Assembly (NCBI RefSeq): GCF_030284385.1
Contig: NZ_CP127221.1
Location: forward strand, 2,108,001 to 2,172,000
From: Altererythrobacter rubellus
Lineage (GTDB): Bacteria; Pseudomonadota; Alphaproteobacteria; Sphingomonadales; Sphingomonadaceae
Length of the DNA stretch: 64,000 bases
Direction of reading: 5' to 3'
A program made the translations under genes and the position numbers. Of the stretch, positions 7,994-17,949 are shown piece by piece. Every line of letters begins with the position of its first letter. The first letter of the stretch is position 1. The notes under the pieces were generated by a model. That model saw nothing but the letters and a program-made list of their open reading frames with translations. It ran no database searches and was not told the DNA's origin.

Positions 7994-9223
7994 CTAGAAC
8001 AGCCGCTTCCCGCCTTTCCAAAGCGCGGTTGCGCGGCCTTGCATCGGCTGTTTGTCAAACGGCGTATTGCCGGCGCTAGCAGACATTTTGGCGCTATCGA
8101 CAATCCAGGGCTTCTCAGGATCGATTAACGCGATGTCCGCCTGATTTCCGGGGGTAATTTCGCCCGCATCAACGCCCAGGATCTTCGCCGGATTGCCGGC
8201 CAGAAGCGCAAAAGCGCGACCAAGATCAATCACTTCATCGCGCACCAATGTCATGGTCAGCGGCAAAAGGGTCTCCGCCCCCGCCATGCCGGGTTCGGCA
8301 TCGGAAAACGGCAGGCGCTTGTCCTCGGGCCCGCGCGGATCATGCCCTGAAGCGATCACGTCAATCGTCCCGTCTGCAATCGCCGCTATGACCGCCTGAC
8401 GATCAGGCTCGCTGCGCAAGGGAGGCGAAAGCCGCGCAAACGTGCGAAATTCAGCGGTCGCCAAGTCTGAGAGCATAAAGTGCGCCGGTGTTACACCTGC
8501 GGTAACGGCAACGCCGCGCGCCTTCGCCGCGCGCACCAGATCAAGCGCAGCTGCGGTGGTAACCTGGCGGATATGCAGTCGCGCGCTGCTCATCTCGGCC
8601 AGCGCGATGTCGCGCGCCACCGCCAGCACTTCGGCTTCGGCGGGCGCGCTGGGCAATCCCAGCCGGCTCGCCATTTCGCCAGCCGTCGCAGCGGCATCTC
8701 CGGCCAGTCCGCTGTCCTCGGCATGACTTACCACGACCAGGTCCAGCATGGCGGCATATTGCATCAACCGCAGCATCACGCCGCTGTCTGCGATCCAGCC
8801 GCGACCGGTCGAAAGGCCGCGCGCGCCGGCCTCTTTCATCAGGCCCAGTTCTGCCAATTGCTGACCGCCCAAGTCACGTGTGGCTGCCGCGAGCGGATGC
8901 ACCCAAAGGTCAGGCTTCCCGCTCTTCGCGATATAGCTGACCCGGCTCGGCAAATCGAGCGGGGGGGATTGGTCTGGCATCAAAGCCGCGCGTGTAATCC
9001 CGCCGAAATGGAACGCGGGCTTGTCGATAGCGAATACACTCAGATCGACCAGCCCCGGAGCGATCACCCGTCCCCTCGCATCGACGATCTCGTCGCCATC
9101 TTGCGGTGCGATATCGCCTAGCGCATCGATCAGCCCGGCCACCAGGCGAACCACCCCCTCTTTCACGCCCTCGCCAGTAACGACGCGTCCGTTTGTAATT
9201 GTGATGGGTGAAGCCTGCTTCAT
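7994..9223 (-). CDS. Dihydroorotase-like protein without catalytic metal ligands (PyrC')
   Basis: Amidohydrolase-fold protein (409 aa) of the dihydroorotase family, placed directly after pyrB with a 4-bp ATGA overlap. The usual DxHxHxR metal-binding motif is replaced by [10 protein letters not shown] after the strand APGLV. The usual DHAPH is replaced by GHDPRG, so two histidines and the catalytic aspartate are missing. By analogy with the inactive PyrC' of other proteobacteria, which holds the aspartate carbamoyltransferase in an active dodecamer, this is probably a structural partner and not an enzyme. A real dihydroorotase should be encoded elsewhere. Many annotations call it dihydroorotase. 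Confidence 0.9.
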   Translation of the reverse strand: MKQASPITITNGRVVTGEGVKEGVVRLVAGLIDALGDIAPQDGDEIVDARGRVIAPGLVDLSVFAIDKPAFHFGGITRAALMPDQSPPLDLPSRVSYIAKSGKPDLWVHPLAAATRDLGGQQLAELGLMKEAGARGLSTGRGWIADSGVMLRLMQYAAMLDLVVVSHAEDSGLAGDAAATAGEMASRLGLPSAPAEAEVLAVARDIALAEMSSARLHIRQVTTAAALDLVRAAKARGVAVTAGVTPAHFMLSDLATAEFRTFARLSPPLRSEPDRQAVIAAIADGTIDVIASGHDPRGPEDKRLPFSDAEPGMAGAETLLPLTMTLVRDEVIDLGRAFALLAGNPAKILGVDAGEITPGNQADIALIDPEKPWIVDSAKMSASAGNTPFDKQPMQGRATALWKGGKRLF

Positions 9224-10410
9224 GCCCAGCTCTCCACACCGCGCGTCTCGCGCGTCAGGATATCAAGGCATGCCATGCGTACCGCAACGCCCATTTCAAC
9301 CTGCCGTGTGATGATTGAACGATCGATCATGTCCGCTACATCGCTGTCGATCTCTACACCCCGGTTCATGGGCCCCGGATGCATCACCAGCGCATCTGGC
9401 GCCGCGCGCTTCAATCGTTCCTCGGTCAGGCCGTACAAATGATGATATTCGCGCGCGGAAGGGATGAACTGCCCCTGCATCCGCTCAGTCTGCAAACGCA
9501 GCATCATCACCACATCACTGCCCGACAGCGCTGCATCGAAATCATGAAACGGCTCTGCTCCTATCGCCTCGACATTTGCCGGCATAAGCGCGGGAGGAGC
9601 GCACAAGCGTACAGTCGCTCCGAGAGCTTGCAGACACAGAAGGTTGGACCGCGCGACACGGCTGTGCAGAATGTCCCCGCATATCGTGATCGTGAGCCCG
9701 GTGAAATCCTCCGCCGTCTCACCGCGCGCCTGCAAGGCATGTCGCAGCGCGAGCGCATCCAGCAGTGCCTGCGTCGGGTGTTCGTGCTGGCCATCACCGG
9801 CATTGAGCACCGGGCAATCGACCTTGTCAGCAATCAACTGGGTCGCGCCGCTGGAAGCATGGCGGATAACAATTGCATCGGGGCGCATGGCATTCAAAGT
9901 GATTGCCGTGTCGATCAGCGTCTCACCCTTCTTCACGCTCGATTGCGCGGCATGCATATTGACAACATCCGCGCCCAGGCGCTTGCCCGCGATTTCGAAG
10001 CTCAGCAGCGTTCGCGTTGAATTTTCGAAGAAGGCATTGATAATGGTCAGGCCTGACAGCAGATCGCTGTGCTTGCTCCGCTGGCGGTTCAGACGGATCC
10101 ATTGTTCCGCCTGATCCAGCACATAAAGAATCTCGTGGCGCTCCAGGTGTCCGATGCCCAGCAATCCGCGATGCGGAAACGCCATTCGCCCGGCCGGAAA
10201 CCTGCCCGAACTGTGAGCCGCGGCAGGTTGATTTGCCTCGTATCCCGCCATGAATTCGCGCAACTTCGTGGCTGTGCTGCCGCGCAAATCACGGCCTGCC
10301 TTCAATTGCGATACGAACGGCTTGTCGTTCATCGCCAGCTCGCCGAAACGCGTTTCCGACATGTCATTTCGCTGGCAGAATTGTTCAATTTCAAAGAGCA
10401 AATCGTGCAT
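9220..10410 (-). CDS. pyrB: Aspartate carbamoyltransferase with N-terminal helix-turn-helix domain
   Basis: Catalyses carbamoyl phosphate + aspartate to carbamoyl aspartate, the second step of pyrimidine synthesis. The catalytic part (residues about 76-396) has [25 protein letters not shown] and [12 protein letters not shown]. This alone is a normal-length ATCase. Residues 1-60 are a separate domain resembling small XRE-like HTH regulators of sphingomonads ([22 protein letters not shown] as the recognition region). The frame is continuous. ATG at 10410 has an AAAGGG Shine-Dalgarno, and a GTTGGAT-N2-ATCCAAC palindrome lies 15 bp upstream. A shorter start at 10185 ([10 protein letters not shown]) would give an ordinary ATCase, but the fused start has the better signals. 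Confidence 0.93.
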   Translation of the reverse strand: MHDLLFEIEQFCQRNDMSETRFGELAMNDKPFVSQLKAGRDLRGSTATKLREFMAGYEANQPAAAHSSGRFPAGRMAFPHRGLLGIGHLERHEILYVLDQAEQWIRLNRQRSKHSDLLSGLTIINAFFENSTRTLLSFEIAGKRLGADVVNMHAAQSSVKKGETLIDTAITLNAMRPDAIVIRHASSGATQLIADKVDCPVLNAGDGQHEHPTQALLDALALRHALQARGETAEDFTGLTITICGDILHSRVARSNLLCLQALGATVRLCAPPALMPANVEAIGAEPFHDFDAALSGSDVVMMLRLQTERMQGQFIPSAREYHHLYGLTEERLKRAAPDALVMHPGPMNRGVEIDSDVADMIDRSIITRQVEMGVAVRMACLDILTRETRGVESWA

Positions 10411-10424
10411 ATGGCGCCCTTTAA

Positions 10425-10440
10425 GTTGGATTTATCCAAC
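10425..10440. promoter_or_regulatory. Palindromic operator candidate upstream of pyrB
   Basis: GTTGGAT-TT-ATCCAAC is a perfect 7-2-7 inverted repeat that ends 15 bp before the start of the HTH-PyrB frame. Two seven-base arms are unlikely by chance in an intergenic stretch of about 170 bp. The size suits a small HTH dimer. The HTH domain fused to PyrB is the obvious candidate binder. This is an inference. Confidence 0.58.
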
Positions 10441-10586
10441 CGTCCAGCCTGAATCGGCACAATCCACCGCTCAAGCTGTTGAACGAACCATATTGCGCAC
10501 TCGACGGCATATTCGGCGAAAGAAGGTGGAAATTTGCAGCGCGCGCCCTAGTTTATGTACACAGCACCCGATTGAAAGATGACAAT

Positions 10587-12467
10587 ATGAGTTTTGCAGG
10601 CAAGGTTTGGCGGCTTCTGGTCGGGATCAAGGATGGCTTGGTTCTGCTGTTCATGCTGCTGTTCTTTGCGATGCTGTTTGCGATCCTGTCTGCGCGCCCT
10701 AGCCCCGGCATGGTTCACGATGGCGCATTGCTGCTTGAACTGGACGGCTATGTTGTCGAGGAACGCGCAGTCATCGATCCGATCCAGGCGTTTATCAACC
10801 AGCAGGCGCCTGTCACCGAATTTGAAGTAAACGAGCTTGTCCGCGCGATTGACGCAGCCGCGGGCGATGATCGTATCAAAGCGGTCGCGCTTGATCTCTC
10901 GCGTTTTCTGGGCGGTGGACAGGTCCATATGCAGGAAATCGGCGACGCGCTGGCGCGGGTTCGCGCGGCGGAAAAACCGGTTGTTGCCTATGCGCTGGCC
11001 TATTCAGACGACGCGTTGCATCTGGCTGCGAACGCGAGCGAGGTATGGGTTGATCCATTGGGTGGCGCCATCGCAGCGGGGCCTGGCGGGTCCTTTCTGA
11101 TGTTTGGTGATCTGCTCGAAGAGTATGGCGTTAACGCGCGGATCTACCGCGTTGGCACATTCAAGGCCGCGACAGAGCCTTATTCACGCAATACTCTATC
11201 TCCCGAAGCACGCGAGAACATCGGCGGCCTGCTCGCATCCTTGTGGGAAGAGTGGCAAGCCAATGTGAAGAAAGCGCGGCCAGCGGCTGACCTTGAACGC
11301 GTGACGTCGGACCCCGTAGAGTGGATCCAATCAGCCAATGGAGATCTTGCCACAGCGGCGCTGAACGCTGGTCTGGTCGACAAGATTGGCAGCCGAGTTG
11401 AATGGGGAGACCGCGTAGCGGAATTGGCCGGCAAGGACAGCTGGAACGACATGCCGGGCGCCTTTGCATCGACCGGCCTCAGGCCATATCTCGCTGATGT
11501 TGGTGAGGATCGAAGTGGCCGGGCGATCGGCATCGTTACAATCGCCGGTAATGTTGTTGACGGTGAAGCGGGCCCTGGAACCGCCGGCGGAGACCGGATT
11601 GCTGAACTGCTCGACAATGCCTTGAATGATGATCTGGCGGCGCTGGTTGTCCGCATCGACACGCCGGGCGGCACCATGACCGGATCTGAGCAGATCCGTC
11701 GCGCGATTTTGCGTCACAAGGATAAAGATATTCCCATCGCGGTATCAATGGCGAACATCGCAGCGAGCGCTGGCTATGCGATCGCTTCAACCGGAGACCG
11801 GATTTTCGCTCAGCCAGAGACAGTAACCGGCTCAATCGGTGTATTCTCGGTTATTCCGACGTTCGAAGGCACAGCCGAACGGTTCGGCATCAATGCGGAC
11901 GGAATCCGAACCACGCCGCTGTCTGGCCAGCCGGATATCTTCGATGGCTTCACGCCAGAGGTGGATGCCATTCTGCAAGCAAGCGTAGAGGACAGCTACC
12001 GCGATTTCCTGAACCAGGTCGCTGAGGGACGCGGAATGGACGCTGCGCGGGTGGACGAGATCGGGCAGGGCCGCGTCTGGGACGGCGGCACTGCACGCCA
12101 GCTTGGGTTGGTCGACCAGTTCGGCGGGCTGCAAGAGGCGCTCGAATGGGCCGCCAAAGAAGCGGGTCTGGAAGACAATGGCTGGCATGCCAAACGGCTG
12201 GGAAGCGCGGAAACGAGCTATGATTCGCTGATCCGGCAGATACTGACGAACAATTCGGAAGCTCGCGCGCCTGCCGGCGATATGTTCGCCGTGTTCGCGC
12301 GGCAGCAGACCGGCCAGGTCTCACGCGCGCTTGGAGATCTTGAACGATTGACAATGGTGCAAGGGGTTCAGGCCTATTGCCTGGAATGCCCGCGTGAAGT
12401 GCGCGGAACCGATGGCGCTGCGATCAAAGGATGGCTCGCAAGGCTCAGGGCAATCCTGGCAAACTAA
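10587..12467 (+). CDS. sppA: Signal peptide peptidase SppA, 67K type
   Basis: Membrane-anchored serine/lysine protease that degrades cleaved signal peptides at the periplasmic face. With ATG at 10587 the protein is 626 aa: an N-terminal transmembrane anchor (residues about 12-36), then two peptidase S49 repeats. The general base lysine is in VGTFKAA in the first repeat, and the nucleophile serine is in MANIAASAGYAIAS in the second, as in the E. coli enzyme. The open frame extends 36 codons upstream, but that stretch has no family resemblance and crosses the promoter region shared with pyrB. Confidence 0.95.
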   Translation: MSFAGKVWRLLVGIKDGLVLLFMLLFFAMLFAILSARPSPGMVHDGALLLELDGYVVEERAVIDPIQAFINQQAPVTEFEVNELVRAIDAAAGDDRIKAVALDLSRFLGGGQVHMQEIGDALARVRAAEKPVVAYALAYSDDALHLAANASEVWVDPLGGAIAAGPGGSFLMFGDLLEEYGVNARIYRVGTFKAATEPYSRNTLSPEARENIGGLLASLWEEWQANVKKARPAADLERVTSDPVEWIQSANGDLATAALNAGLVDKIGSRVEWGDRVAELAGKDSWNDMPGAFASTGLRPYLADVGEDRSGRAIGIVTIAGNVVDGEAGPGTAGGDRIAELLDNALNDDLAALVVRIDTPGGTMTGSEQIRRAILRHKDKDIPIAVSMANIAASAGYAIASTGDRIFAQPETVTGSIGVFSVIPTFEGTAERFGINADGIRTTPLSGQPDIFDGFTPEVDAILQASVEDSYRDFLNQVAEGRGMDAARVDEIGQGRVWDGGTARQLGLVDQFGGLQEALEWAAKEAGLEDNGWHAKRLGSAETSYDSLIRQILTNNSEARAPAGDMFAVFARQQTGQVSRALGDLERLTMVQGVQAYCLECPREVRGTDGAAIKGWLARLRAILAN

Positions 12468-12483
12468 CCGTTGTCGAAACAGC

Positions 12484-12640
12484 CTAGCTCTGGCCTTTTC
12501 GGGCAATCCCGTTGGCTAGCATGTCATTGACAGTCGCAGCGACCTCTTCCGGCGTTCGATTGCCTTTGTGCCATATTGCAAAGCGCAGGCCAACAAAGAC
12601 ATTCATCCCTATCAAGGCCCAGGCGTGAATTTCGCCCAAA
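12484..12640 (-). pseudogene. C-terminal remnant of a TetR-family regulator
   Basis: The minus strand reads GEIHAWALIGMNVFVGLRFA, then IWHKGNRTPEEVAATVND and a stop at 12484. This is the characteristic last helix region of a TetR ligand-binding domain (dW.liGmn.f.glR.a.w....tpeevA). Upstream of about 12640 the frame loses all resemblance, and no N-terminal HTH is found. About 50 residues remain. It overlaps the start of a plus-strand fragment that looks like the end of a TonB receptor, so two broken genes seem to be joined here. Confidence 0.5.
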
Positions 12641-12771
12641 CCGGTGCGGCATTCGCCCGCTGCGGAACAAGCGGAGCGCCCCTCGCGTCAACGCTGGGCC
12701 TCGAAGGAACGCTGACCGGCTTCTATGGCGATCCGCGCCCGGTCTTCGTGACTGGCGAGATCCGCTTCTAA
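12613..12771 (+). pseudogene. Possible C-terminal remnant of a TonB-dependent receptor
   Basis: The plus-strand frame ends in LEGTLTGFYGDPRPVFVTGEI plus Arg-Phe and a stop at 12771. The pattern (GfyGdPR.v...., terminal aromatic) is that of the last beta-strands of outer-membrane TonB receptors. Only about 50 residues are plausible and no barrel or plug precedes them. It could instead be an unrelated short frame. Together with the TetR fragment this is all I see in the 442-bp gap between sppA and serS. Confidence 0.33.
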
Positions 12772-12909
12772 GCGAGTCCCAATACCACCAGCTTTCCCTG
12801 TGGCCCTGACCTGCATCTTGCGGGTCAGCGCCGCAATCTTTGTGCAGCAAGTCCGGTTCGCGCGCTAATCACTGGAAATGCATTCTGGCCTCGTGCATAG
12901 GCGCTGCCC

Positions 12910-14190
12910 ATGCATGATATCCGATTTATCCGAGAGAACCCGGAAGCCTTTGACGCAAAGCTGGTGCGGCGCGGGCTAGAGCCTGTATCCGCTAAGCTGA
13001 TCGAAGCCGACGAGGTTCGCCGTGCCTCCGCGACGCGCCTGCAAGAAGCGCAGAACCGCCGAAACGAAGCATCAAAGCTGATCGGTCAGGCCATGGGCAA
13101 AGGCGACAAAGAAACCGCCGACGCGCTTAAAGCCGAAGTATCCGAGCTGAAGGAGACGCTGCCCGCCCTTGAAGAAACTTCACGCGCCGCAGAAAAGCAG
13201 TTGGAGGATATGCTTGCAGTCATTCCAAACCTGCCGGCTGACGATGTGCCCGATGGCGCTGACGAGAGCGACAACGTCGAAGTATCGACCTGGGGCGAAA
13301 AGCGCAGCTTTGACTTCGAGTCGAAGGAGCATGCGGATATCGGCCCCAATCTCGGCATGGAGTTCGACACCGGCGCAAAGATTTCCGGCGCGCGGTTCAC
13401 ATTCCTGCGTGGCGACATGGCACGGCTGCACCGCGCACTGGGCCAGTTCATGCTCGACCGGCAAACCCGCGAATATGGCTATACCGAATGCAATCCTCCC
13501 GTACTCGTCAAAGACGATGCCATGTACGGCACCGACAAACTGCCAAAGTTTGCAGAAGATAGCTTTCGCACAACGGATGATCGCTGGCTGATCCCCACGT
13601 CCGAAGTCAGCCTGACAGCTTCGGTAATGGGCGAGATTCTCGACGATAGCGCCCTGCCCATGCGACTAACTGGCCTGACGCTTTGCTTCCGCAGCGAAGC
13701 CGGTGCGGCTGGCAAGGATACGCGCGGCTTCATCCGTCAGCATCAGTTCGAAAAATGCGAACTGGTCAGCATCGTTCGTCCGGAAGATAGCGAAGCCGAA
13801 CATGTACGCATGACCGAAGCTGCCGAGGCCATCCTGCAAGCGCTTGACCTGCCCTATCGCAAAGTTTTGCTGTGCACCGGCGACATGGGCTTTGGCGCGC
13901 GCAAGACTTACGATCTGGAGGTCTGGCTGCCCGGACAGGGCGCCTATCGCGAAATCAGCTCGTGCTCGAACACTGGCGATTTCCAGGCGCGGCGGATGAA
14001 AACCCGCTATCGCCCCGAAGGCGAAAAGAAGACCGAATTCGTACACACATTGAATGGATCGGGCTTGGCAGTCGGGCGGACGCTGGTCGCCGTGCTGGAG
14101 AATTACCAGAACGCCGATGGTAGCATAACAGTGCCCGACGCATTGCACCCCTACATGGGCGGCTTGACCAAGCTGGAGCCAGCGGCCTGA
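12910..14190 (+). CDS. serS: Serine--tRNA ligase
   Basis: Class II aminoacyl-tRNA synthetase that charges tRNA-Ser (and tRNA-Sec where present). It is 426 aa, beginning [19 protein letters not shown] long coiled-coil arm covers residues about 30-100. The class II core follows, with motif 2 near [20 protein letters not shown] and motif 3 near [20 protein letters not shown]. The start at 12910 fits the family. The TGA stop shares one base with the surE ATG, so serS, surE and probably the channel gene form one transcript. Confidence 0.98.
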   Translation: MHDIRFIRENPEAFDAKLVRRGLEPVSAKLIEADEVRRASATRLQEAQNRRNEASKLIGQAMGKGDKETADALKAEVSELKETLPALEETSRAAEKQLEDMLAVIPNLPADDVPDGADESDNVEVSTWGEKRSFDFESKEHADIGPNLGMEFDTGAKISGARFTFLRGDMARLHRALGQFMLDRQTREYGYTECNPPVLVKDDAMYGTDKLPKFAEDSFRTTDDRWLIPTSEVSLTASVMGEILDDSALPMRLTGLTLCFRSEAGAAGKDTRGFIRQHQFEKCELVSIVRPEDSEAEHVRMTEAAEAILQALDLPYRKVLLCTGDMGFGARKTYDLEVWLPGQGAYREISSCSNTGDFQARRMKTRYRPEGEKKTEFVHTLNGSGLAVGRTLVAVLENYQNADGSITVPDALHPYMGGLTKLEPAA

Positions 14191-14957
14191 TGCGCATATT
14201 AGTCACCAATGATGACGGGATCCATGCCCCCGGCCTCGTGGTGCTGGAAGAGATCGCGCGTCAATTCAGCGACGATGTATGGGTCTGCGCGCCTTCGGAC
14301 AATCAGACGGGTGCGGGGCACTCTCTGACGCTGTCCATGCCGGTCCGCTTGCGCAAGCACAGCGCGCGACGCTGGTCAGTCACCGGCACGCCGACCGATG
14401 CGATCTCGATCGGCCTCAAGCAAGTACTCGACAGCCCACCCGATCTGATCCTGTCAGGCGTCAATGCGGGCGCCAATCTGGGCGATGACCTTACCTATTC
14501 AGGCACAGTGTCCGCTGCGATGGAAGGCGCGCTTGCTGGCATCAAGTCGATCGCGATGAGCCAGGTGATGAAGCAGGAACGCCCCGCTTGGGATGACCGT
14601 TTTGCCGCCGCGCGCCACTGGGGCCCGAGAGCGATTCAGCCGCTGCTTGATGCGCCGTTCGAACTGCGCACTCTGGTCAGTATCAACTTTCCCTGCCGCG
14701 CGCCGGAAGATGTCCAGGGAATGCGCGTGGTTCGCCAAGGCTTTCATGACTATGATCGCAGCAGTGTGATCGAAGCGCGTGATCCGCGCGGCCAGCGCTA
14801 TTACTGGTTTGGGCTGGATGCGATTGAACACACTCCCGATCATGGCACAGATCTGGAAGCGATCGCCGATGATTGTATCTCCATCACTCCGCTACAGCTT
14901 GACCTGACCCATCATGCTTCGCTGGCAGGGCTGGCGCAGCGCTTCGAAGGGCATTAG
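14190..14957 (+). CDS. surE: 5'/3'-nucleotidase SurE
   Basis: Metal-dependent nucleotidase/exopolyphosphatase (255 aa) linked to survival in stationary phase. The N-terminus [16 protein letters not shown] carries the two metal-binding aspartates (residues 8-9). SDNQTGAGHSLTL and LSGVNAGANLGDDLTYSGTV supply further metal and phosphate contacts. The start overlaps the serS stop by one base. In many proteobacteria surE lies near pcm; here it follows serS. Confidence 0.97.
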   Translation: MRILVTNDDGIHAPGLVVLEEIARQFSDDVWVCAPSDNQTGAGHSLTLSMPVRLRKHSARRWSVTGTPTDAISIGLKQVLDSPPDLILSGVNAGANLGDDLTYSGTVSAAMEGALAGIKSIAMSQVMKQERPAWDDRFAAARHWGPRAIQPLLDAPFELRTLVSINFPCRAPEDVQGMRVVRQGFHDYDRSSVIEARDPRGQRYYWFGLDAIEHTPDHGTDLEAIADDCISITPLQLDLTHHASLAGLAQRFEGH

Positions 14958-14970
14958 ATCTACGACAGGA

Positions 14971-16059
14971 ATGAAAAAGCCGCTCGACAGAATTGTGCTA
15001 TCTCACCCGCAACGGCGCGTTCGCGGCAAGGGATTTAAGCCCCTAAGGCGTGCGGTCAATGTGCCGGTGTGGGGCGACCTTAGCATCCGTCTGGGCCTTG
15101 CCCTTCTGCTGCTTTCGATTGTTGTCCTGATCCATTGGTGGGATCGCGGCGGACTTCAGGATGCAGTCGATGGCGATGTCAGCTTCCTCGATGTCGTCTA
15201 TTTCACGATGATCTCTGTCACAACGACCGGTTTTGGCGATATCACACCGGTTACAGATCGTGCGCGCATGGTTGAAGCGATCATCGTGACACCGATCCGC
15301 TTTGCAGTGTTCTTCATTTTCGTTGGCACAGCCTATAATTTCATCATCAAGCGCAGCTGGGAGAAGTGGCGCATGGCCCGTATTCAGGAAAACCTCGAAG
15401 GTCACATCATCGTTCTGGGGTTCGGTATCTCCGGCTCTGAGAGCGTGAATGAACTGATTGAACGCGGCACGGACGCGCGCAATATCGTGGTTGTGGACCC
15501 AAGCGAAGAACGGCTGAAAGAGGCGGAAAAGCTCGGCTGCAACGTCATTGCGGCAGACGCAACCCGCGATTCCACTTTGGAAGCTGTACGTATCCGCCAG
15601 GCGCAGAACGTCCTGGTTTCGGCAGGCCGCGATGACACTTCGATCCTGATCGTGCTGACGGTGCGCCATCTTGCGCCGGACGTGCCGATCAGCGTTGTCG
15701 TGCGTGCGGACGATAACGAGATACTCGCGCGGCAAGCCGGCGCGAACAATGTGATCAATCCGGTGCGCTTTACCGGGTTGCTGCTGGCCGGAAGCGCCAA
15801 GGGCGCGCACATCGCAGATTATCTGGCAGACCTCGCCTCAGTCACCGGCCGCGTCCAATTAGTAGAACGCAAGGTCACATCCGAAGAGGCCGGCAAATCC
15901 ATCAGCGAACTCAGCTCGGGCGGGCGCGGTTTGCGGGTCTATCGCGGCGGCAAAGTTCTCGGCTTCTGGGAAGACGAGTGCCAGCAACTTGAGGCAGGCG
16001 ATGTCGTGGTCGAGATTGTCCCGACCACGAATGGCGAAACAAACGGTGATGGCGCCTAA
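14971..16059 (+). CDS. Two-TM potassium channel with RCK (TrkA-N/TrkA-C) domain
   Basis: Predicted K+ channel of 362 aa. ATG at 14971 follows an ACAGGA Shine-Dalgarno, 13 bp after surE. Two transmembrane helices (residues about 34-54 and 100-125) flank the pore loop with selectivity filter TTTGFGD near residue 85. A Rossmann RCK/TrkA-N domain follows (HIIVLGFGISGSESVNELI, then VVVDPSEERL), and then a TrkA-C domain. This is the MthK-like architecture, in which the cytoplasmic ring gates the pore in response to a ligand. Which ligand is unknown. The filter is TGFGD, not TGYGD, a common functional variant. Confidence 0.9.
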   Translation: MKKPLDRIVLSHPQRRVRGKGFKPLRRAVNVPVWGDLSIRLGLALLLLSIVVLIHWWDRGGLQDAVDGDVSFLDVVYFTMISVTTTGFGDITPVTDRARMVEAIIVTPIRFAVFFIFVGTAYNFIIKRSWEKWRMARIQENLEGHIIVLGFGISGSESVNELIERGTDARNIVVVDPSEERLKEAEKLGCNVIAADATRDSTLEAVRIRQAQNVLVSAGRDDTSILIVLTVRHLAPDVPISVVVRADDNEILARQAGANNVINPVRFTGLLLAGSAKGAHIADYLADLASVTGRVQLVERKVTSEEAGKSISELSSGGRGLRVYRGGKVLGFWEDECQQLEAGDVVVEIVPTTNGETNGDGA

Positions 16060-16063
16060 AGCC

Positions 16064-16483
16064 CTAGGGCAGATAAGCGTGCATCGTTCCCATCGCGATA
16101 TAGAACAATAGCCAATAGCTCGCGTCGATAAAGAACAGCCCTTTGCTTTTCTGGCTGAAGAGATAATTCGTGCCGATAGCCGGGACAATGAACCCCAGCG
16201 CCGCACCGAATGCTGTCATGATCTTTGCGACAACTGACAAATCAGCGCCGACATCAGCATAGCTATGAAAAGTGTGTGCCAACGTCCAGCTGGCGAGCAG
16301 CGAGAACAGTAACGCACCGCCATAGATCAGCGGCATATTGCCTTCCTTGATCTGTTCTTCGGTCAGGCCAACCGCGCCCATCCACTTTTTGCCCATGACC
16401 GGGCCATACCATATCCCGCCAACAACAAACCCTGCGAAGGCTGCGAGAAAAACACCAATCCAATTGACGGCAAACAGATCCAT
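16064..16483 (-). CDS. DUF1761 membrane protein
   Basis: Small polytopic membrane protein of 139 aa with four hydrophobic segments. The N-terminal half has GFVVGGIWYGPVMGKKWMGA, a hallmark of DUF1761. No function is known for the family. It is convergent with the channel gene (4 bp apart at the stops) and divergent from rimO, with about 77 bp between starts. Confidence 0.85.
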   Translation of the reverse strand: MDLFAVNWIGVFLAAFAGFVVGGIWYGPVMGKKWMGAVGLTEEQIKEGNMPLIYGGALLFSLLASWTLAHTFHSYADVGADLSVVAKIMTAFGAALGFIVPAIGTNYLFSQKSKGLFFIDASYWLLFYIAMGTMHAYLP

Positions 16484-16560
16484 AACATCCTCCCCGAAAT
16501 CCGGTCCGATAGAGACTGGCTAGCGCGTTTGCGCGCGCTCGTGTAGTGGGCGCGCCAACT

Positions 16561-17934
16561 ATGAACAAAACTGCCACGCAATTACCCGAAGCCAAGAAAG
16601 TTGGCATGGTCTCACTCGGCTGCCCAAAGGCGCTGGTCGATTCCGAACGTATTCTCACGCGCCTGCGCGCCGATGGTTATGCGATGAGCCCGGATTATAC
16701 CGGGGCTGACGTGGTGCTGGTCAACACTTGCGGCTTTCTCGATTCCGCCAAGGAAGAAAGCCTGGCCGCGATTGGCGAAGCGATCGCTGAAAATGGCCGT
16801 GTGATTGTGACAGGATGTATGGGCGAAAAAGCTGACGCGATCCGCGCTGCTCACCCGCAAGTTCTGGCCGTAACTGGCGCGCATCAATACGAACAGGTCG
16901 TGGAAGCAGTGCATAAGCATGCGCCACCAAGCCAAGGCCCATTTGTAGACCTCATCCCGCAGCCGGATGTAAAACTCACTCCGCGTCACTATAGCTATCT
17001 GAAGATCAGCGAAGGCTGCAATCACTCCTGTGCATTCTGCATTATCCCGGACCTGCGCGGAAAACTCGCTAGTCGGCGGGTCGATGCTGTCCTGCGCGAA
17101 GCAGAAAAACTGGTGGCGGCGGGCACGAAAGAACTGCTGGTGATCAGCCAGGATACGTCTGCCTACGGTGTCGATACACGACATGAGGCCCGGACGTGGA
17201 AGGGCCGCGAAGTGCGCGCGCATATGACCGATCTGGCGCGTGAACTGGGGCAACTCAAAGCACCGGATGGCGAACAGCCGTGGGTGCGCCTCCACTATGT
17301 CTATCCATACCCGCATGTCGATGCGGTGATCCCGCTGATGGCGGAAGGCTTGCTTACGCCATACCTCGACATCCCTTTCCAGCACGCTTCGCCCAAAGTG
17401 CTCAAGGCAATGAAGCGCCCCGCGAACGAAGCAAAGGTGCTTGAGCGGCTGAAGGGTTGGCGCGAAATCTGCCCCGATATCGCCGTGCGTTCGAGCTTCG
17501 TCGTCGGCTTTCCGGGCGAGACCGAAGAAGATTTCCAGTATCTGCTCGATTGGCTGGAGGAGGCTCAGCTCGACCGCGTTGGCGCGTTCCGTTTCGAGCC
17601 GGTCGAAGGTGCGCAGGCCAATGCGCTGCCCGATCACGTGCCTGAGGAGGTCAAGGAAGAGCGCTATGCCCGCGTGATGGAAGTGACCGAGCAGATCAGC
17701 GCGGCTAAACTTGAGGCAAAGATCGGCAAGACCTTGCTCGTGATCATCGATGAGGTGGGCGAGCCAGACGAAGATGGCGACATCGGCGCAACCGGCAGAT
17801 CACAGGCCGATGCGCCAGAAATCGATGGTGCGGTTTATCTCCGCAATGTCGCGGCGACGCTCAAGTCAGGTGACATTGTACAGGTCGAAATCGAAGATGC
17901 CGACGCGCACGATCTGTTCGGGGTGATTGCCTAG
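16561..17934 (+). CDS. rimO: Ribosomal protein uS12 methylthiotransferase RimO
   Basis: Radical-SAM enzyme that adds a methylthio group to the conserved aspartate of ribosomal protein S12. An N-terminal MTTase domain begins at [14 protein letters not shown], with cluster cysteines in SLGC, NTCG and TGCMGEK. The radical-SAM CxxxCxxC motif is CNHSCAFC near residues 153-160. A C-terminal TRAM domain follows. The 457-residue length from ATG 16561 is normal. An in-frame GTG 15 bases earlier is possible but neither start has a clear Shine-Dalgarno. Confidence 0.97.
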   Translation: MNKTATQLPEAKKVGMVSLGCPKALVDSERILTRLRADGYAMSPDYTGADVVLVNTCGFLDSAKEESLAAIGEAIAENGRVIVTGCMGEKADAIRAAHPQVLAVTGAHQYEQVVEAVHKHAPPSQGPFVDLIPQPDVKLTPRHYSYLKISEGCNHSCAFCIIPDLRGKLASRRVDAVLREAEKLVAAGTKELLVISQDTSAYGVDTRHEARTWKGREVRAHMTDLARELGQLKAPDGEQPWVRLHYVYPYPHVDAVIPLMAEGLLTPYLDIPFQHASPKVLKAMKRPANEAKVLERLKGWREICPDIAVRSSFVVGFPGETEEDFQYLLDWLEEAQLDRVGAFRFEPVEGAQANALPDHVPEEVKEERYARVMEVTEQISAAKLEAKIGKTLLVIIDEVGEPDEDGDIGATGRSQADAPEIDGAVYLRNVAATLKSGDIVQVEIEDADAHDLFGVIA

Positions 17935-17949
17935 CCTAAAAGGGCCGCC

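Noticed and set aside
12796..12824. CTGACC...GGTCAG hairpin ahead of serS as terminator or leader
   Set aside because: Six pairs with an 11-base loop and no T run; too weak to call.
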